DNA of 64,000 nt from Variovorax sp. Root411 (GTDB lineage: Bacteria; Pseudomonadota; Gammaproteobacteria; Burkholderiales; Burkholderiaceae_C), in the NCBI RefSeq assembly GCF_001425205.1, contig NZ_LMDW01000012.1:480001-544000 (forward strand). Reading direction: 5' to 3'. The position numbers and the translations under genes are program-made. Each line of letters opens with the position of its first letter. Positions within the stretch are counted from its first letter, which is position 1. Below the pieces are notes generated by a model, which was not told the origin of the DNA, made no database searches, and worked only from the letters and a program-made list of their open reading frames with translations. Shown piece after piece: positions 30,815-38,731 of this stretch.

Positions 30815-31393
30815 ATGAAACTCGTCATCCTCGACCGCAACGGCACGATCAACGTGCACCGCGAAGACTTCGTGAAGAGCGACATCGAGTGGACGCCGCT
30901 GCCTGGTGCGCTCGAGGCCGTGGCGCGGCTCAATCACGCCGGTTGGCACGTGGTGGTGGCTTCCAACCAGTCGGGCCTGGGCCGCGGCCTGTTCGACATG
31001 GCCTCGCTCAATGCGATGCACGCCAAGATGCACAAGATGCTCGCGGCGGTGGGCGGCAAGGTCGACGCGGTGTTCTATTGCCCGCACAGTCCCGACGAGG
31101 ACTGCGACTGCCGCAAGCCCAAGCCGGGCCTGTTCCTGCAGATCGGCGACCGCTACGGCATCGACCTCAAGGGCATTCCGACCTGCGGCGACAGCCTGCG
31201 CGACCTGCAGGCGGGCGCGGCCGCCGGTTGCGAGCCGCACCTGCTGCTCACGGGCATGGGGGCGGCCTGCCGCGGCGTCGATCCGCTGCCTTCCGAATAC
31301 CCGGCGAACACGTTGGTCCACGACGATCTCGCCGCCTTTGTCGATTTCTTGCTTGCGCGCGAAGCGCGGGCTGTACTGCAGGTGGCTGTCTGA
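30815..31393 (+). CDS. gmhB: D-glycero-beta-D-manno-heptose 1,7-bisphosphate 7-phosphatase
   Basis: 192 aa HAD-superfamily phosphatase of the LPS heptose pathway. The GmhB zinc loop is present (CPHSPDEDCDCRKPKPGL), as are the phosphate motif VVASNQSGLGRG and the third-motif DSLRDLQAG. The first motif reads ILDRNG: D7 (the nucleophile) is kept, but the second Asp, the general acid/base in HAD phosphatases, is Asn (N9, codon AAC). The stop overlaps the next ATG by one base. The GlyS-GmhB-acyltransferase order links tRNA charging and envelope lipid genes in one unit. Confidence 0.88.
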   Translation: MKLVILDRNGTINVHREDFVKSDIEWTPLPGALEAVARLNHAGWHVVVASNQSGLGRGLFDMASLNAMHAKMHKMLAAVGGKVDAVFYCPHSPDEDCDCRKPKPGLFLQIGDRYGIDLKGIPTCGDSLRDLQAGAAAGCEPHLLLTGMGAACRGVDPLPSEYPANTLVHDDLAAFVDFLLAREARAVLQVAV

Positions 31394-32160
31394 TGGCGTT
31401 CTTTCGTTCCGTTCTCCACGCGCTGTGGATGCTGGTCACCGTGATCCCCTGGGGCATCATCATGTGCGTCAGTTCGCTCTGGAAGCGCGGCATTCCGCTC
31501 TATTGGATGGCGCAACGCTGGCTCGGCTGGGCCATCGGCGGCGCGCGCGTGCTGCTGGGCATCAAGACCCGCGTGAGCGGCATGGAAAACCTGCCGACCG
31601 ACAAGCTCGCGGGCGCGGTGCTGCTGGTGAAGCACCAGTCCACGCTCGAGACCTTCCTGATGCCCACGCTGATGCCGCACCCGCTGGCCTACGTGTTCAA
31701 GAAGGAGCTGATCTACGTCCCCTTCTTCGGCTGGGCGATGGCGCGGCTGGACATGATCCACATCGACCGCAGCCAGCGCGCGCAGGCCTTCAACAAGGTG
31801 GTGAACCAGGGCCGCAAGCTGCTCGCGCAGGGCATCTGGATCATCATGTTCCCCGAGGGCACACGCATCCCGCGCGGACAGAAGGGCACCTACAAGAGCG
31901 GCGGCACGCGACTCGCCTGCGAGACCGGCGTACCGGTGATTCCCGTCGCGGTCACTTCGGCCAAGGTGTGGCCGCGCAAGGCCTTCATCAAGCGCCCGGG
32001 CGTGGTCGATGTGTCCATTGGCCCGGCCATTCCGAGCGTGGGCCGCAAGCCCGACGAGCTGATGCGCGAGGTCGAGGCCTGGATAGAGGCCGAGATGCGC
32101 CGCCTCGATCCCGAGGCCTATGCCGGCAGCCCGCAGTCTGCGCAAGAAGCGGTGAGCTGA
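31393..32160 (+). CDS. plsC: 1-acyl-sn-glycerol-3-phosphate acyltransferase (PlsC family)
   Basis: 255 aa with an N-terminal membrane segment (residues 5-28). The acyltransferase motifs are H81-QSTL-E86 (H-x4-E in place of the common H-x4-D), MIHIDR near 121-126, FPEGTRIPRG at 153-162, and VPVIPVAV. It would transfer an acyl chain to lysophosphatidate in phospholipid synthesis. Its start codon overlaps the gmhB stop. Confidence 0.88.
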   Translation: MAFFRSVLHALWMLVTVIPWGIIMCVSSLWKRGIPLYWMAQRWLGWAIGGARVLLGIKTRVSGMENLPTDKLAGAVLLVKHQSTLETFLMPTLMPHPLAYVFKKELIYVPFFGWAMARLDMIHIDRSQRAQAFNKVVNQGRKLLAQGIWIIMFPEGTRIPRGQKGTYKSGGTRLACETGVPVIPVAVTSAKVWPRKAFIKRPGVVDVSIGPAIPSVGRKPDELMREVEAWIEAEMRRLDPEAYAGSPQSAQEAVS

Positions 32161-32177
32161 GGAACAGAGAGCCCGGC

Positions 32178-33161
32178 ATGGGAGGACTGCTTCAGTTCAC
32201 GATGGACCTGTTCGAGGGGCTGGGCAGCGAGTTCGCGTCGCCGGCACCCGCCCCGGCGCGGCCGCGCAGGGCGAAGAAGCCAAAGCCTGCGGCACCGCCG
32301 GCGACTCTTCTTGCTCCTCCTGCCGTGGCGCCTTCGGCGCTGGACGATGAACACGCCGTGCCCGCGCCGCCGGCGGTTCCGCTTGCCGAGACGCTGGCGC
32401 TCGCGAACTTCGCGCATCCTCAAGCCACCCGCGAGGTGGTGCTCGGCTCCGCACGCGTGGCCTATGAATTCAAGCGCGGCAAGCGCAAGACCATCGGCTT
32501 TCTCGTCGGTGCCGAAGGCCTCTCGGTGCGCGCGCCACGCTGGGTGGCGCTGCGCGATGTCGATGTGGCCATCCGCGAGAAGTCCGACTGGATCCTTCGC
32601 AAGCTCGCTGAAACGCAGCAGCGCCATGCGCGCGTCGAGGCCACGCGCATCGAATGGCGGGACGGCGCTGAGTTTCCGTTCCTCGGCGAGGCGGTGGTGA
32701 TCCAGCTCGACCCGAAGCACGGCTTCGCCAGCGTCGGCGGCACGCTCGATGCCGGTGACGGCACGGGGCCGCGCATCCTGCGGCTGGCGGTGGCGCAGAA
32801 CGCGGCGCCTTCGCAGATCCGCGATGCGGCACAGGCCTGGCTCATGCGGCAGGCGCGGCGCCTGTTCATCGAGCGGCTCGATCATTTCGCGCCACTGCTT
32901 GGCGTGCGCTGGCAGAAGCTGTCGCTGTCGAACGCGGCCACGCGCTGGGGCAGCGCAAGCGCGGACGGGTCGATCCGGCTCAACTGGCGGCTCATTCATT
33001 TCCGCATGCCCGTGATCGACTACGTCGTTGCGCACGAACTGGCGCATCTGCGGGTGATGGACCATTCGCACCGCTTCTGGGAAACGGTCGAGAGCGTGGT
33101 GCCGGACTACGACCTGCTGCGCCGGCAATTGAAGGATGAGGCTGTGCCTCGGTGGGGGTGA
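32178..33161 (+). CDS. YgjP-like (DUF45/WLM-type) metallopeptidase-like protein
   Basis: 327 aa. A Pro/Ala-rich N-terminal third (about residues 15-85) precedes the YgjP/DUF45 domain. The zinc site is H286-E287-x2-H290 with a third histidine at H296 (HELAHLRVMDHSHRFW). Earlier family blocks RGKRKTIGFLVG and LSLSNAATRWGSAS are present. Function in the family is poorly known. ATG at 32178 is 17 bp after the acyltransferase stop; the longer open frame upstream overlaps gmhB and plsC and is not coding. A bidirectional terminator follows directly. Confidence 0.85.
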   Translation: MGGLLQFTMDLFEGLGSEFASPAPAPARPRRAKKPKPAAPPATLLAPPAVAPSALDDEHAVPAPPAVPLAETLALANFAHPQATREVVLGSARVAYEFKRGKRKTIGFLVGAEGLSVRAPRWVALRDVDVAIREKSDWILRKLAETQQRHARVEATRIEWRDGAEFPFLGEAVVIQLDPKHGFASVGGTLDAGDGTGPRILRLAVAQNAAPSQIRDAAQAWLMRQARRLFIERLDHFAPLLGVRWQKLSLSNAATRWGSASADGSIRLNWRLIHFRMPVIDYVVAHELAHLRVMDHSHRFWETVESVVPDYDLLRRQLKDEAVPRWG

Positions 33162-33162
33162 G

Positions 33163-33203
33163 TTTTGTGTTCCGGGGCCGAGACCCGGCCCCGGAACACA
33201 AAA
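33163..33203. terminator. bidirectional rho-independent terminator
   Basis: A perfect 18-bp stem: TTTTGTGTTCCGGGGCCG (33163-33180), loop AGACC, and its complement at 33186-33203. T-runs at one end and A-runs at the other let it work in both directions. It lies exactly between the convergent YgjP-like gene (ends 33161) and SDR gene (ends 33206). Confidence 0.93.
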
Positions 33204-33205
33204 AA

Positions 33206-33976
33206 TCAGCGCGCGTGCGTAACGCCCCCATCCACCACCAACGTCGACCCCATCACATAGTCCCCAGCCCGAGAGGCAAGGTAGATGGCCGCGCCCGCCA
33301 TGTCTTCCGGCGTGCCGATGCGCCCCGCAGGGATGCGGCCTTTGACCTCGTCCCCGTGGTCGCGAGCGTCCTTGTTCATGTCAGAGGCGAATGCGCCGGG
33401 TGCAATCGCACTCACCGCGATGCGGTCCTGCGCCAGCCGCAACGCCATGCGGCGCGTCAGCTGGATCAGCCCGGCCTTGCTCGCCGCATACGAGTACGTC
33501 TCCTGCGGATTCACAGAAATCCCGTCGATCGACGCAATGTTGATCACCTTCGCCAGGTGATCCGTGGCGGCCTTCTTCAGCATCGGCGTCAACGCCTTCG
33601 TCAGGAAGAACGGTGTCTTCAGGTTGAGGTCCACCACCTTGTCCCAGCCGCTCTCGGGAAACTCTTCATACGGCGCGCCCCAGGCGGCCCCGGCGTTGTT
33701 CACCAGGATGTCCAGCGAGCCTTCGTGCTTCGCATAGGCATCGACCAGGGCCTGCGCGCCCTCGAGCGTCGACACGTCCGCCGGCAGCGACACGCAATGC
33801 CCGAAAGCCGACAGCTCCTTCGCCGTCTGGTCGCAGGCCGCGGCCTTGCGCGCCGAGATGTACACGCGCGCGCCCTGGGCCAGGTAGCCCTCGGCGATCA
33901 TGCGGCCGATGCCGCGCGAGCCGCCGGTGATCAGCGCCGTGCGGCCCTTCAGCGAGAAGAGTTGGGTGGTGTCCAT
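33206..33976 (-). CDS. SDR-family oxidoreductase
   Basis: 256 aa short-chain dehydrogenase/reductase. The cofactor motif TGGSRGIG is at 17-24, NNAG at 93-96, catalytic Ser149, and Y163-AAS-K167. The first basic residue after the glycine motif and ISARKAAAC at 40-48 suggest NADP(H). Substrate unknown; several related enzymes act on 3-oxoacyl or 3-hydroxyacyl compounds or on cyclic alcohols. It is 75 bp downstream of the pseudouridine synthase gene, and may be the last gene of that transcript or separate. Confidence 0.87.
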   Translation of the reverse strand: MDTTQLFSLKGRTALITGGSRGIGRMIAEGYLAQGARVYISARKAAACDQTAKELSAFGHCVSLPADVSTLEGAQALVDAYAKHEGSLDILVNNAGAAWGAPYEEFPESGWDKVVDLNLKTPFFLTKALTPMLKKAATDHLAKVINIASIDGISVNPQETYSYAASKAGLIQLTRRMALRLAQDRIAVSAIAPGAFASDMNKDARDHGDEVKGRIPAGRIGTPEDMAGAAIYLASRAGDYVMGSTLVVDGGVTHAR

Positions 33977-34051
33977 GGTGCGGGTGTCTCCTGAATGAAT
34001 GAGCGATCGGGTCCAGGAAACGAGCTTAGTGCGCGCCGCCCTGCGCGAGCG

Positions 34052-34972
34052 TCACCTCAGTGTCAGCGACAGGCTCCGGGGGCTCGTGAAGCTGCGCAGG
34101 TCGCCGGTCACCGGGTCGAGGAACGCGACCGACCTGGCCAGCAGCTGCAAGGGCTTGCCGAAGTCGTCCGCGCCTTCGGGCAGCAGCACGGGATAGATCG
34201 GATCGTTCACGATCGGCATGCCCAGTGCCATGCAGTGCACGCGCAACTGGTGCTTGCGGCCCGTGACCGGCGAGAGCTTCAGCAGCGCATGGCCGTCGCG
34301 TACCTCCTGCACCTCGATGCGGGTTTCGGAGTTGGGCTCGCCGGGCTCTTCGCGCACGCGCATGAAGTGGTCGTCGTCGGCCAGCCGGCTGCGGTAGGTG
34401 GCGGGCACCGACGACACGCCTTCGCGCCATGGCACCACGGCCTCGTAGTGCTTGGCGATGCGGCGCTCCGGAAACATCTGCTGGTAGGCGCCGCGCGTGG
34501 CGGGCCGCACCGAGAACAGCACCAGCCCCGAGGTGCTGCGGTCGATGCGGTGCAGCGGCACGAGGTCGTCGAGCGCCAGCTTGCGCTTGAGCCGCACCAG
34601 CAGGCTCTCCTGCAGGTACTTGCCGGTGGGCGTGACGGGCACGAAGGGGGGCTTGTCGACCACCAGCAGTTCGTCGTCCCGGAACACGACCTGCTCTTCG
34701 AACGGGATGCGCGCTTCGTTGTCGAGCGTGCGGTAGTAGTACACGCGCAGCGGCGATTGATAACGGCGCGCCACCGTCACGGACACGCCGTGCTCGTCGA
34801 TGACGTCGTTCGCCTCGATGCGTTCGAGCCAGGCCTCGCGCGTGATCGCGGGAAAGCGCTCGATCAGGAATTCGGCAATGGTTGGCCAGGGGCCGTGGAC
34901 GAGGCCCACACAGCTCGGTCCGACGCCGTCGCGCGTGGGCAGCGGCAATTGGGGCGGTCGGCGCCGGGTCAT
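34052..34972 (-). CDS. RluA-family pseudouridine synthase
   Basis: 306 aa. The catalytic Asp is D144 in HRIDRSTSGLVLF, with further family marks LLVVDKPPFVPVTPTG and VTGRKHQLRVH. It isomerises uridine in an rRNA or tRNA; the exact site cannot be told, though similarity to RluA/TruC-type enzymes is expected. ATG at 34972 overlaps the stop of the LRR kinase by 4 bp. A much longer open frame continues upstream through two other genes and is not coding there. Confidence 0.9.
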   Translation of the reverse strand: MTRRRPPQLPLPTRDGVGPSCVGLVHGPWPTIAEFLIERFPAITREAWLERIEANDVIDEHGVSVTVARRYQSPLRVYYYRTLDNEARIPFEEQVVFRDDELLVVDKPPFVPVTPTGKYLQESLLVRLKRKLALDDLVPLHRIDRSTSGLVLFSVRPATRGAYQQMFPERRIAKHYEAVVPWREGVSSVPATYRSRLADDDHFMRVREEPGEPNSETRIEVQEVRDGHALLKLSPVTGRKHQLRVHCMALGMPIVNDPIYPVLLPEGADDFGKPLQLLARSVAFLDPVTGDLRSFTSPRSLSLTLR

Positions 34973-36276
34973 TGCGGCAGTGCTCGCCACAGCACGGACA
35001 GGGCTTCGGCAAACGAAGGCCGCGACGCCGCGTCGGGCTGCAGGCAGCGGTCCTTCAACGCGCCCACGGCCTGCGGTGGTGCGTCGGTGCAGCGTTCGAG
35101 CAGCTCTTCCAGCAGGCAGCCGAAGGCGCGCATCTCCAGGCCTTGGAACGCACGCGTCTGCGCCGCATCGAGTGCGCCCGTCATCCACGCCGCGCCGAAG
35201 TCGCCGAGTCGGCCGCCGTCTTCCGGATGCCAGAGGATGTTGTGTGCGTAGAGGTCGCCATGAAGAATTCCTTGCGCATGCAGGTGCTGCATGGCCGAGG
35301 CGATGTCGCGGGCAATGCGCAGCGCCACATCGGACGTCCACCGCGCTTCTTCTGCATAGACGTCGCGCGTGCACGACGCAAGGCTCGGCGGCCCCGCGAG
35401 CGTGGCGAACGACCGATCGACCAGCGCCATCACCAAGCCTTCGACGCCTTCGGGATGGCCGTCGATGCGGCTCTGCGCGGCGATCAGCGTGGGGTGCGCA
35501 CCAGCGGCGATGCAAGCCGCCATCTCGCTGTGCGGCCAGCCGTCGCTGGTGACCGTGCCTTTGAAGAGCTTGACCGCCACCGGCTGCGATGCGGCGCCGA
35601 GCGTCGCCTGGTGGATCACGCCCGATGCGCCTTCGCCGAGCTTCCTGCCCAGCGCCAGTTCGCGCCAGTCGATGTGCGGGACCGACTGCGCGGTGATCGC
35701 CGCGTCCTCGGCCTGTGTATCGAAAGGGTTGCCCGCGCAGGCGAGCCACGACAGGCGCGGCAACGAAGGCAGCCATGCGGGCAGCGTCTCGAAGCGGTTG
35801 GCCGAGATGCGCAGCAGTTCGAGATGCCCGAGGCCGGCCATCGACGGCGGCAGCGCGCGCAGGCGGTTGCCCGCGAGCATCAGCTTCTGCATCCGCGTGC
35901 AATTGCCGAGCGAGTCGGGCAGTTCTTCGATCTGGTTGTCCGTGAGGATCAGCCACCGCAGCGAGGGCGGCAGCGAGGCCGCCGGCACGGTGCGGATCCG
36001 GTTGGCCTTGAAGCCGACGATGTCGAGGCTGCGGCACTGGCCGATGGCTTCGGGCAGCGTGGTGAACCGGTTGTCCGAGCAGAACAGCACGCGCAGCCTG
36101 TGCAGGCGGTGGAGGTCGTCGGGCAGCGTGTCGAGCGCATTGCCCGACAGGTTCAGTACCTCGAGCGAATCGGCGAGTTCGAAGACCTCTCGCGGGAACT
36201 CGATGAGTCCGCACGAGAGATCGATTCTTCTTGCGCCTGCCAGCCGGCCCGCGCGCAGCTGAGCCAGCGTGTCCAT
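34969..36276 (-). CDS. leucine-rich-repeat protein kinase
   Basis: 435 aa, cytoplasmic (no signal peptide or membrane segment). Residues about 15-185 hold roughly seven leucine-rich repeats (SLEVLNLSGNALDTLPDDL, RMQKLMLAGNRLRALPPSM). The rest is a eukaryotic-type kinase fold: glycine loop GEGASG at 214-219, Lys236 in VAVK, catalytic loop HGDLYAHN with D341 and N346, and DFG at 359-361. HGD replaces HRD and no APE motif is obvious, so the lobe is short and lacks the usual activation-loop Arg. It starts 9 bp after the MBL gene and overlaps the pseudouridine synthase. Targets unknown. Confidence 0.85.
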   Translation of the reverse strand: MDTLAQLRAGRLAGARRIDLSCGLIEFPREVFELADSLEVLNLSGNALDTLPDDLHRLHRLRVLFCSDNRFTTLPEAIGQCRSLDIVGFKANRIRTVPAASLPPSLRWLILTDNQIEELPDSLGNCTRMQKLMLAGNRLRALPPSMAGLGHLELLRISANRFETLPAWLPSLPRLSWLACAGNPFDTQAEDAAITAQSVPHIDWRELALGRKLGEGASGVIHQATLGAASQPVAVKLFKGTVTSDGWPHSEMAACIAAGAHPTLIAAQSRIDGHPEGVEGLVMALVDRSFATLAGPPSLASCTRDVYAEEARWTSDVALRIARDIASAMQHLHAQGILHGDLYAHNILWHPEDGGRLGDFGAAWMTGALDAAQTRAFQGLEMRAFGCLLEELLERCTDAPPQAVGALKDRCLQPDAASRPSFAEALSVLWRALPQ

Positions 36277-36285
36277 CCGGCGAGT

Positions 36286-37356
36286 CTAAGCCGTCGCGGC
36301 CTTGGGCCCGAAGCGGTAGATGCCGTCTTTGCCGAGTTCGCGCTTCACCTGGCCGGCGAACCACAGCAGGTGCAGGTGCGCCACCGTTTCGCCCATGGCG
36401 AAGGTCATCTGGTGCAGGTCGAGCTCGCGCTTGAACAGGATCGGCAGGCCTTCGGCCGCGGTCAGGGCGCGCGCCGTGCAGGCTTCGAGCAATTCGGCCA
36501 GCCGGTCGCGGTGGTGCTCCTGCAGCTGGTCGACGCGGCGGTGGATGCCGCGGAACGGCTTGCCGTGCGAGGGCAGGCCCAGCGTGTCGGCCGGCAGCGC
36601 CTTGAACTTGTCGATGCTGTCGAGAAACAGGCGCAGCGAGTTCGCCTCGGGCTCGCCCGCGTGCACGCTCACGTTGGTGGAGATGCGCGGCAGCATCATG
36701 TCGCCGCCCAGCAGCAGCTTGAGTTCGTCGCAATACATCGCGATGTGCTCGGGCGCATGGCCGTAGCCGCTGATGCAACGCCAGGCGTGGCCGCCGATCA
36801 TGACGTCGTCGCCGTCGAGCATGCGCACGAAGCGGTCGGGCACCGAGGGCACCATGTTCGCGTAGTAGCCGGTGCGTGCGCGGATCTTGGCGAGCGACTC
36901 GGCGTCGGTCAGCCCGTGCGAGCCGAAGAAGGCCGCGGCCGCATCGCCGCCCGCCAGGGTGTCGCCGTTGGTGCTGAGCACGCGGGCCACGTGGTAGTCG
37001 GTCGAGCTGATCCACAGCGGCGCGTTCCAGCGCGAGCAGAGCCACTCGGCCAAGCCGATGTGGTCGGGGTGCATGTGGGTGACGATGACGCGCAGGATCG
37101 GCATGCCCTGCAGCTGCGTCTCGAAAATCTGCTTCCACTGCGCGCGCGCTTCGTCGTGCGCAATGCAGCAGTCGACCACCGTCCAGCCTTCGACGCCATC
37201 GAGGGTGTCGCGCAGCAGCCAGAGGTTGATGTGGTCGAGCGCAAAGGGCAGCCGCATGCGGATCCAGCGCACGCCGGGCGCCACTTCCAGGGCTTCGCCG
37301 GGCTCGGGGAGCGTGTCGCCGAGGGGGTAGTGGAGTTCGCGTTCGAGGAGGTTCAT
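36286..37356 (-). CDS. MBL-fold metallo-hydrolase
   Basis: 356 aa. The metal site HMHPDH gives H94, H96, D98 and H99; further ligands are in ISGYGHAPEH and GLPSHGKPF. The C-terminal third is mostly helical, as in LACTB2-like hydrolases, and ends AGQVKRELGKDGIYRFGPKA. The exact substrate is unknown. Its ATG is only 7 bp from the 20-bp palindrome at 37364-37383, which therefore covers the place where a ribosome site would lie. First gene of MBL - LRR kinase - pseudouridine synthase. Confidence 0.88.
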   Translation of the reverse strand: MNLLERELHYPLGDTLPEPGEALEVAPGVRWIRMRLPFALDHINLWLLRDTLDGVEGWTVVDCCIAHDEARAQWKQIFETQLQGMPILRVIVTHMHPDHIGLAEWLCSRWNAPLWISSTDYHVARVLSTNGDTLAGGDAAAAFFGSHGLTDAESLAKIRARTGYYANMVPSVPDRFVRMLDGDDVMIGGHAWRCISGYGHAPEHIAMYCDELKLLLGGDMMLPRISTNVSVHAGEPEANSLRLFLDSIDKFKALPADTLGLPSHGKPFRGIHRRVDQLQEHHRDRLAELLEACTARALTAAEGLPILFKRELDLHQMTFAMGETVAHLHLLWFAGQVKRELGKDGIYRFGPKAATA

Positions 37357-37363
37357 GTAAGAT

Positions 37364-37383
37364 TGACGTTTACGTAAACGTCA
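37364..37383. promoter_or_regulatory. perfect 20-bp palindrome, probable LiuR operator
   Basis: TGACGTTTAC followed by its exact complement GTAAACGTCA. This fits the TTTACGTAAA-cored operators described for MerR-family LiuR regulators of branched-chain amino acid and fatty acid use. It lies between the MBL gene (7 bp) and the MerR gene (80 bp). A -10-like TACAAT for leftward transcription reads at 37404-37399. Confidence 0.85.
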
Positions 37384-37463
37384 TGGGTTGATGGCACCAT
37401 TGTAGGGATCGCCGCGCAAACCTGCTGTCGCCCCCGTAACGACCTTTCGCCACCACCGCCGCC

Positions 37464-37883
37464 ATGCCTGCGCAAACCTTCACCATCAGCCAGCTCGCGA
37501 AGGAGTTCGACCTCACGACGCGGGCCATCCGCTTCTACGAGGACATGGGCCTGCTCACGCCCGAGCGCGCCGGCCTGCAGCGCGTGTACAGCGCGCGCGA
37601 CCGCGCGCGGCTCACGCTCACGCTGCGCGCCAAGCGCCTCGGCCTGAGCCTGACGGAGGCGAAGGACATTCTCGACATGTACGACAGCCCGCGCGACACC
37701 GTACCGCAGCTGGAAAAATTCCTCGGCGTGCTGGGCACCCACCGGGCCCAGCTCGAAGCGCAGTTGACCGAATTGCAGGCCAACCTCGCCGAAGTGCGGG
37801 AACACGAGAAAAAGGGACGGGCCACCCTGGCCAAGGCACAAAAGGCGAACAAGACAGCCAAGCCCGCGGAAGCCAAGGCCTGA
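37464..37883 (+). CDS. liuR: MerR-family regulator, LiuR type
   Basis: 139 aa. N-terminal MerR winged helix-turn-helix (FTISQLAKEFDLTTRAIRFY then EDMGLLTPERAGLQRVYSARD, residues 6-47), dimerisation coiled coil (about 75-125), and an Ala/Lys-rich tail. No Cys-based metal site, as expected for LiuR. LiuR proteins control liu and related acyl-CoA genes in many proteobacteria. A perfect operator-like palindrome lies 80 bp upstream, suggesting autoregulation. It heads the unit liuR - can - aceK - thiolase. The liu enzymes themselves are 15 kb away at 52475-61762. Confidence 0.88.
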   Translation: MPAQTFTISQLAKEFDLTTRAIRFYEDMGLLTPERAGLQRVYSARDRARLTLTLRAKRLGLSLTEAKDILDMYDSPRDTVPQLEKFLGVLGTHRAQLEAQLTELQANLAEVREHEKKGRATLAKAQKANKTAKPAEAKA

Positions 37884-37913
37884 AACACGACTCATCGACA
37901 ACAATAGCCGACT

Positions 37914-38702
37914 ATGTCCGACAACACCGATAACCTCGACGACCTCTTTGCCCACAACCGTGCATGGTCCGCGCAGATGGAGCGCGACCGGCCCGGTTTC
38001 TTCACCAGCCTGGTCAAGCAGCAGACGCCGCGCTACATGTGGATCGGCTGTTCCGACAGCCGCGTGCCCGCCAACCAGATCACCGGCCTGGAGCCGGGCG
38101 AGGTGTTCGTGCACCGCAACGTCGCCAACATCGTGGTGCATTCCGACCTCAACGCGCTCTCGGCGATCCAGTTCGCGGTCGAGCACCTGAAGGTCGAGCA
38201 CATCATGGTCGTGGGCCACTACGGCTGCGCCGGCGTGAAAGCCGCACTCAGCGGTGCGCGCATCGGCCTGGCCGACAACTGGATCCGCCATATCCAGGAC
38301 GTGCGCGACCGCCACGCCGTGATGCTCGAGAGCCTGCCCGAAGATGCACGCGTCGATGCGCTGTGCGAACTGAACGTGGCCGAGCAGGTGGTCAACGTGG
38401 CCGTCAGCACAGTCATGGTCGATGCCTGGGCGCGCGGCCAGAAGGTCCGCATCCACGGCTGGACCTTCGGCGTGCACGACGGCCTGCTGCAGGACCTCGG
38501 CCTGAGCGTCGACGGGGCCAAGCCGCTCGATGCGGTCTACAAGGCCGCGGTGCAGCGCATCCGCTACAAGTGGAGCAAGCCCGGCGAAGTGATCCAGTCG
38601 CTGACGGTGCAAGGCACGCAGGTGAACCAGGCGGTGCAGGAGGCGCAGGCCATGACGCCGCAGCCCGAGGCCAACGGCACGGCCGACCCTGCCGCGGCCT
38701 GA
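37914..38702 (+). CDS. can: beta-class carbonic anhydrase
   Basis: 262 aa. Zinc ligands are C46, H102 and C105 with the catalytic dyad D48/R50 ([11 protein letters not shown] and GHYGCAG), the standard beta-class arrangement. It interconverts CO2 and bicarbonate. The C-terminal ~40 residues ([16 protein letters not shown] and an acidic tail) extend beyond the usual core. It lies 30 bp after liuR and 29 bp before aceK, so bicarbonate supply would be coexpressed with acetyl-CoA metabolism; biotin carboxylases such as methylcrotonyl-CoA carboxylase consume bicarbonate. Confidence 0.93.
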   Translation: MSDNTDNLDDLFAHNRAWSAQMERDRPGFFTSLVKQQTPRYMWIGCSDSRVPANQITGLEPGEVFVHRNVANIVVHSDLNALSAIQFAVEHLKVEHIMVVGHYGCAGVKAALSGARIGLADNWIRHIQDVRDRHAVMLESLPEDARVDALCELNVAEQVVNVAVSTVMVDAWARGQKVRIHGWTFGVHDGLLQDLGLSVDGAKPLDAVYKAAVQRIRYKWSKPGEVIQSLTVQGTQVNQAVQEAQAMTPQPEANGTADPAAA

Positions 38703-38731
38703 ACGGCCGTCCTCCATCGGCTCGCGTCGCC

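Noticed and set aside
34052..37138. Minus-strand frame of over 1000 codons spanning the pseudouridine synthase, LRR kinase and MBL genes
   Set aside because: Only the last 307 codons (from 34972) code. The rest is Arg-rich sequence out of frame with two well-defined genes.
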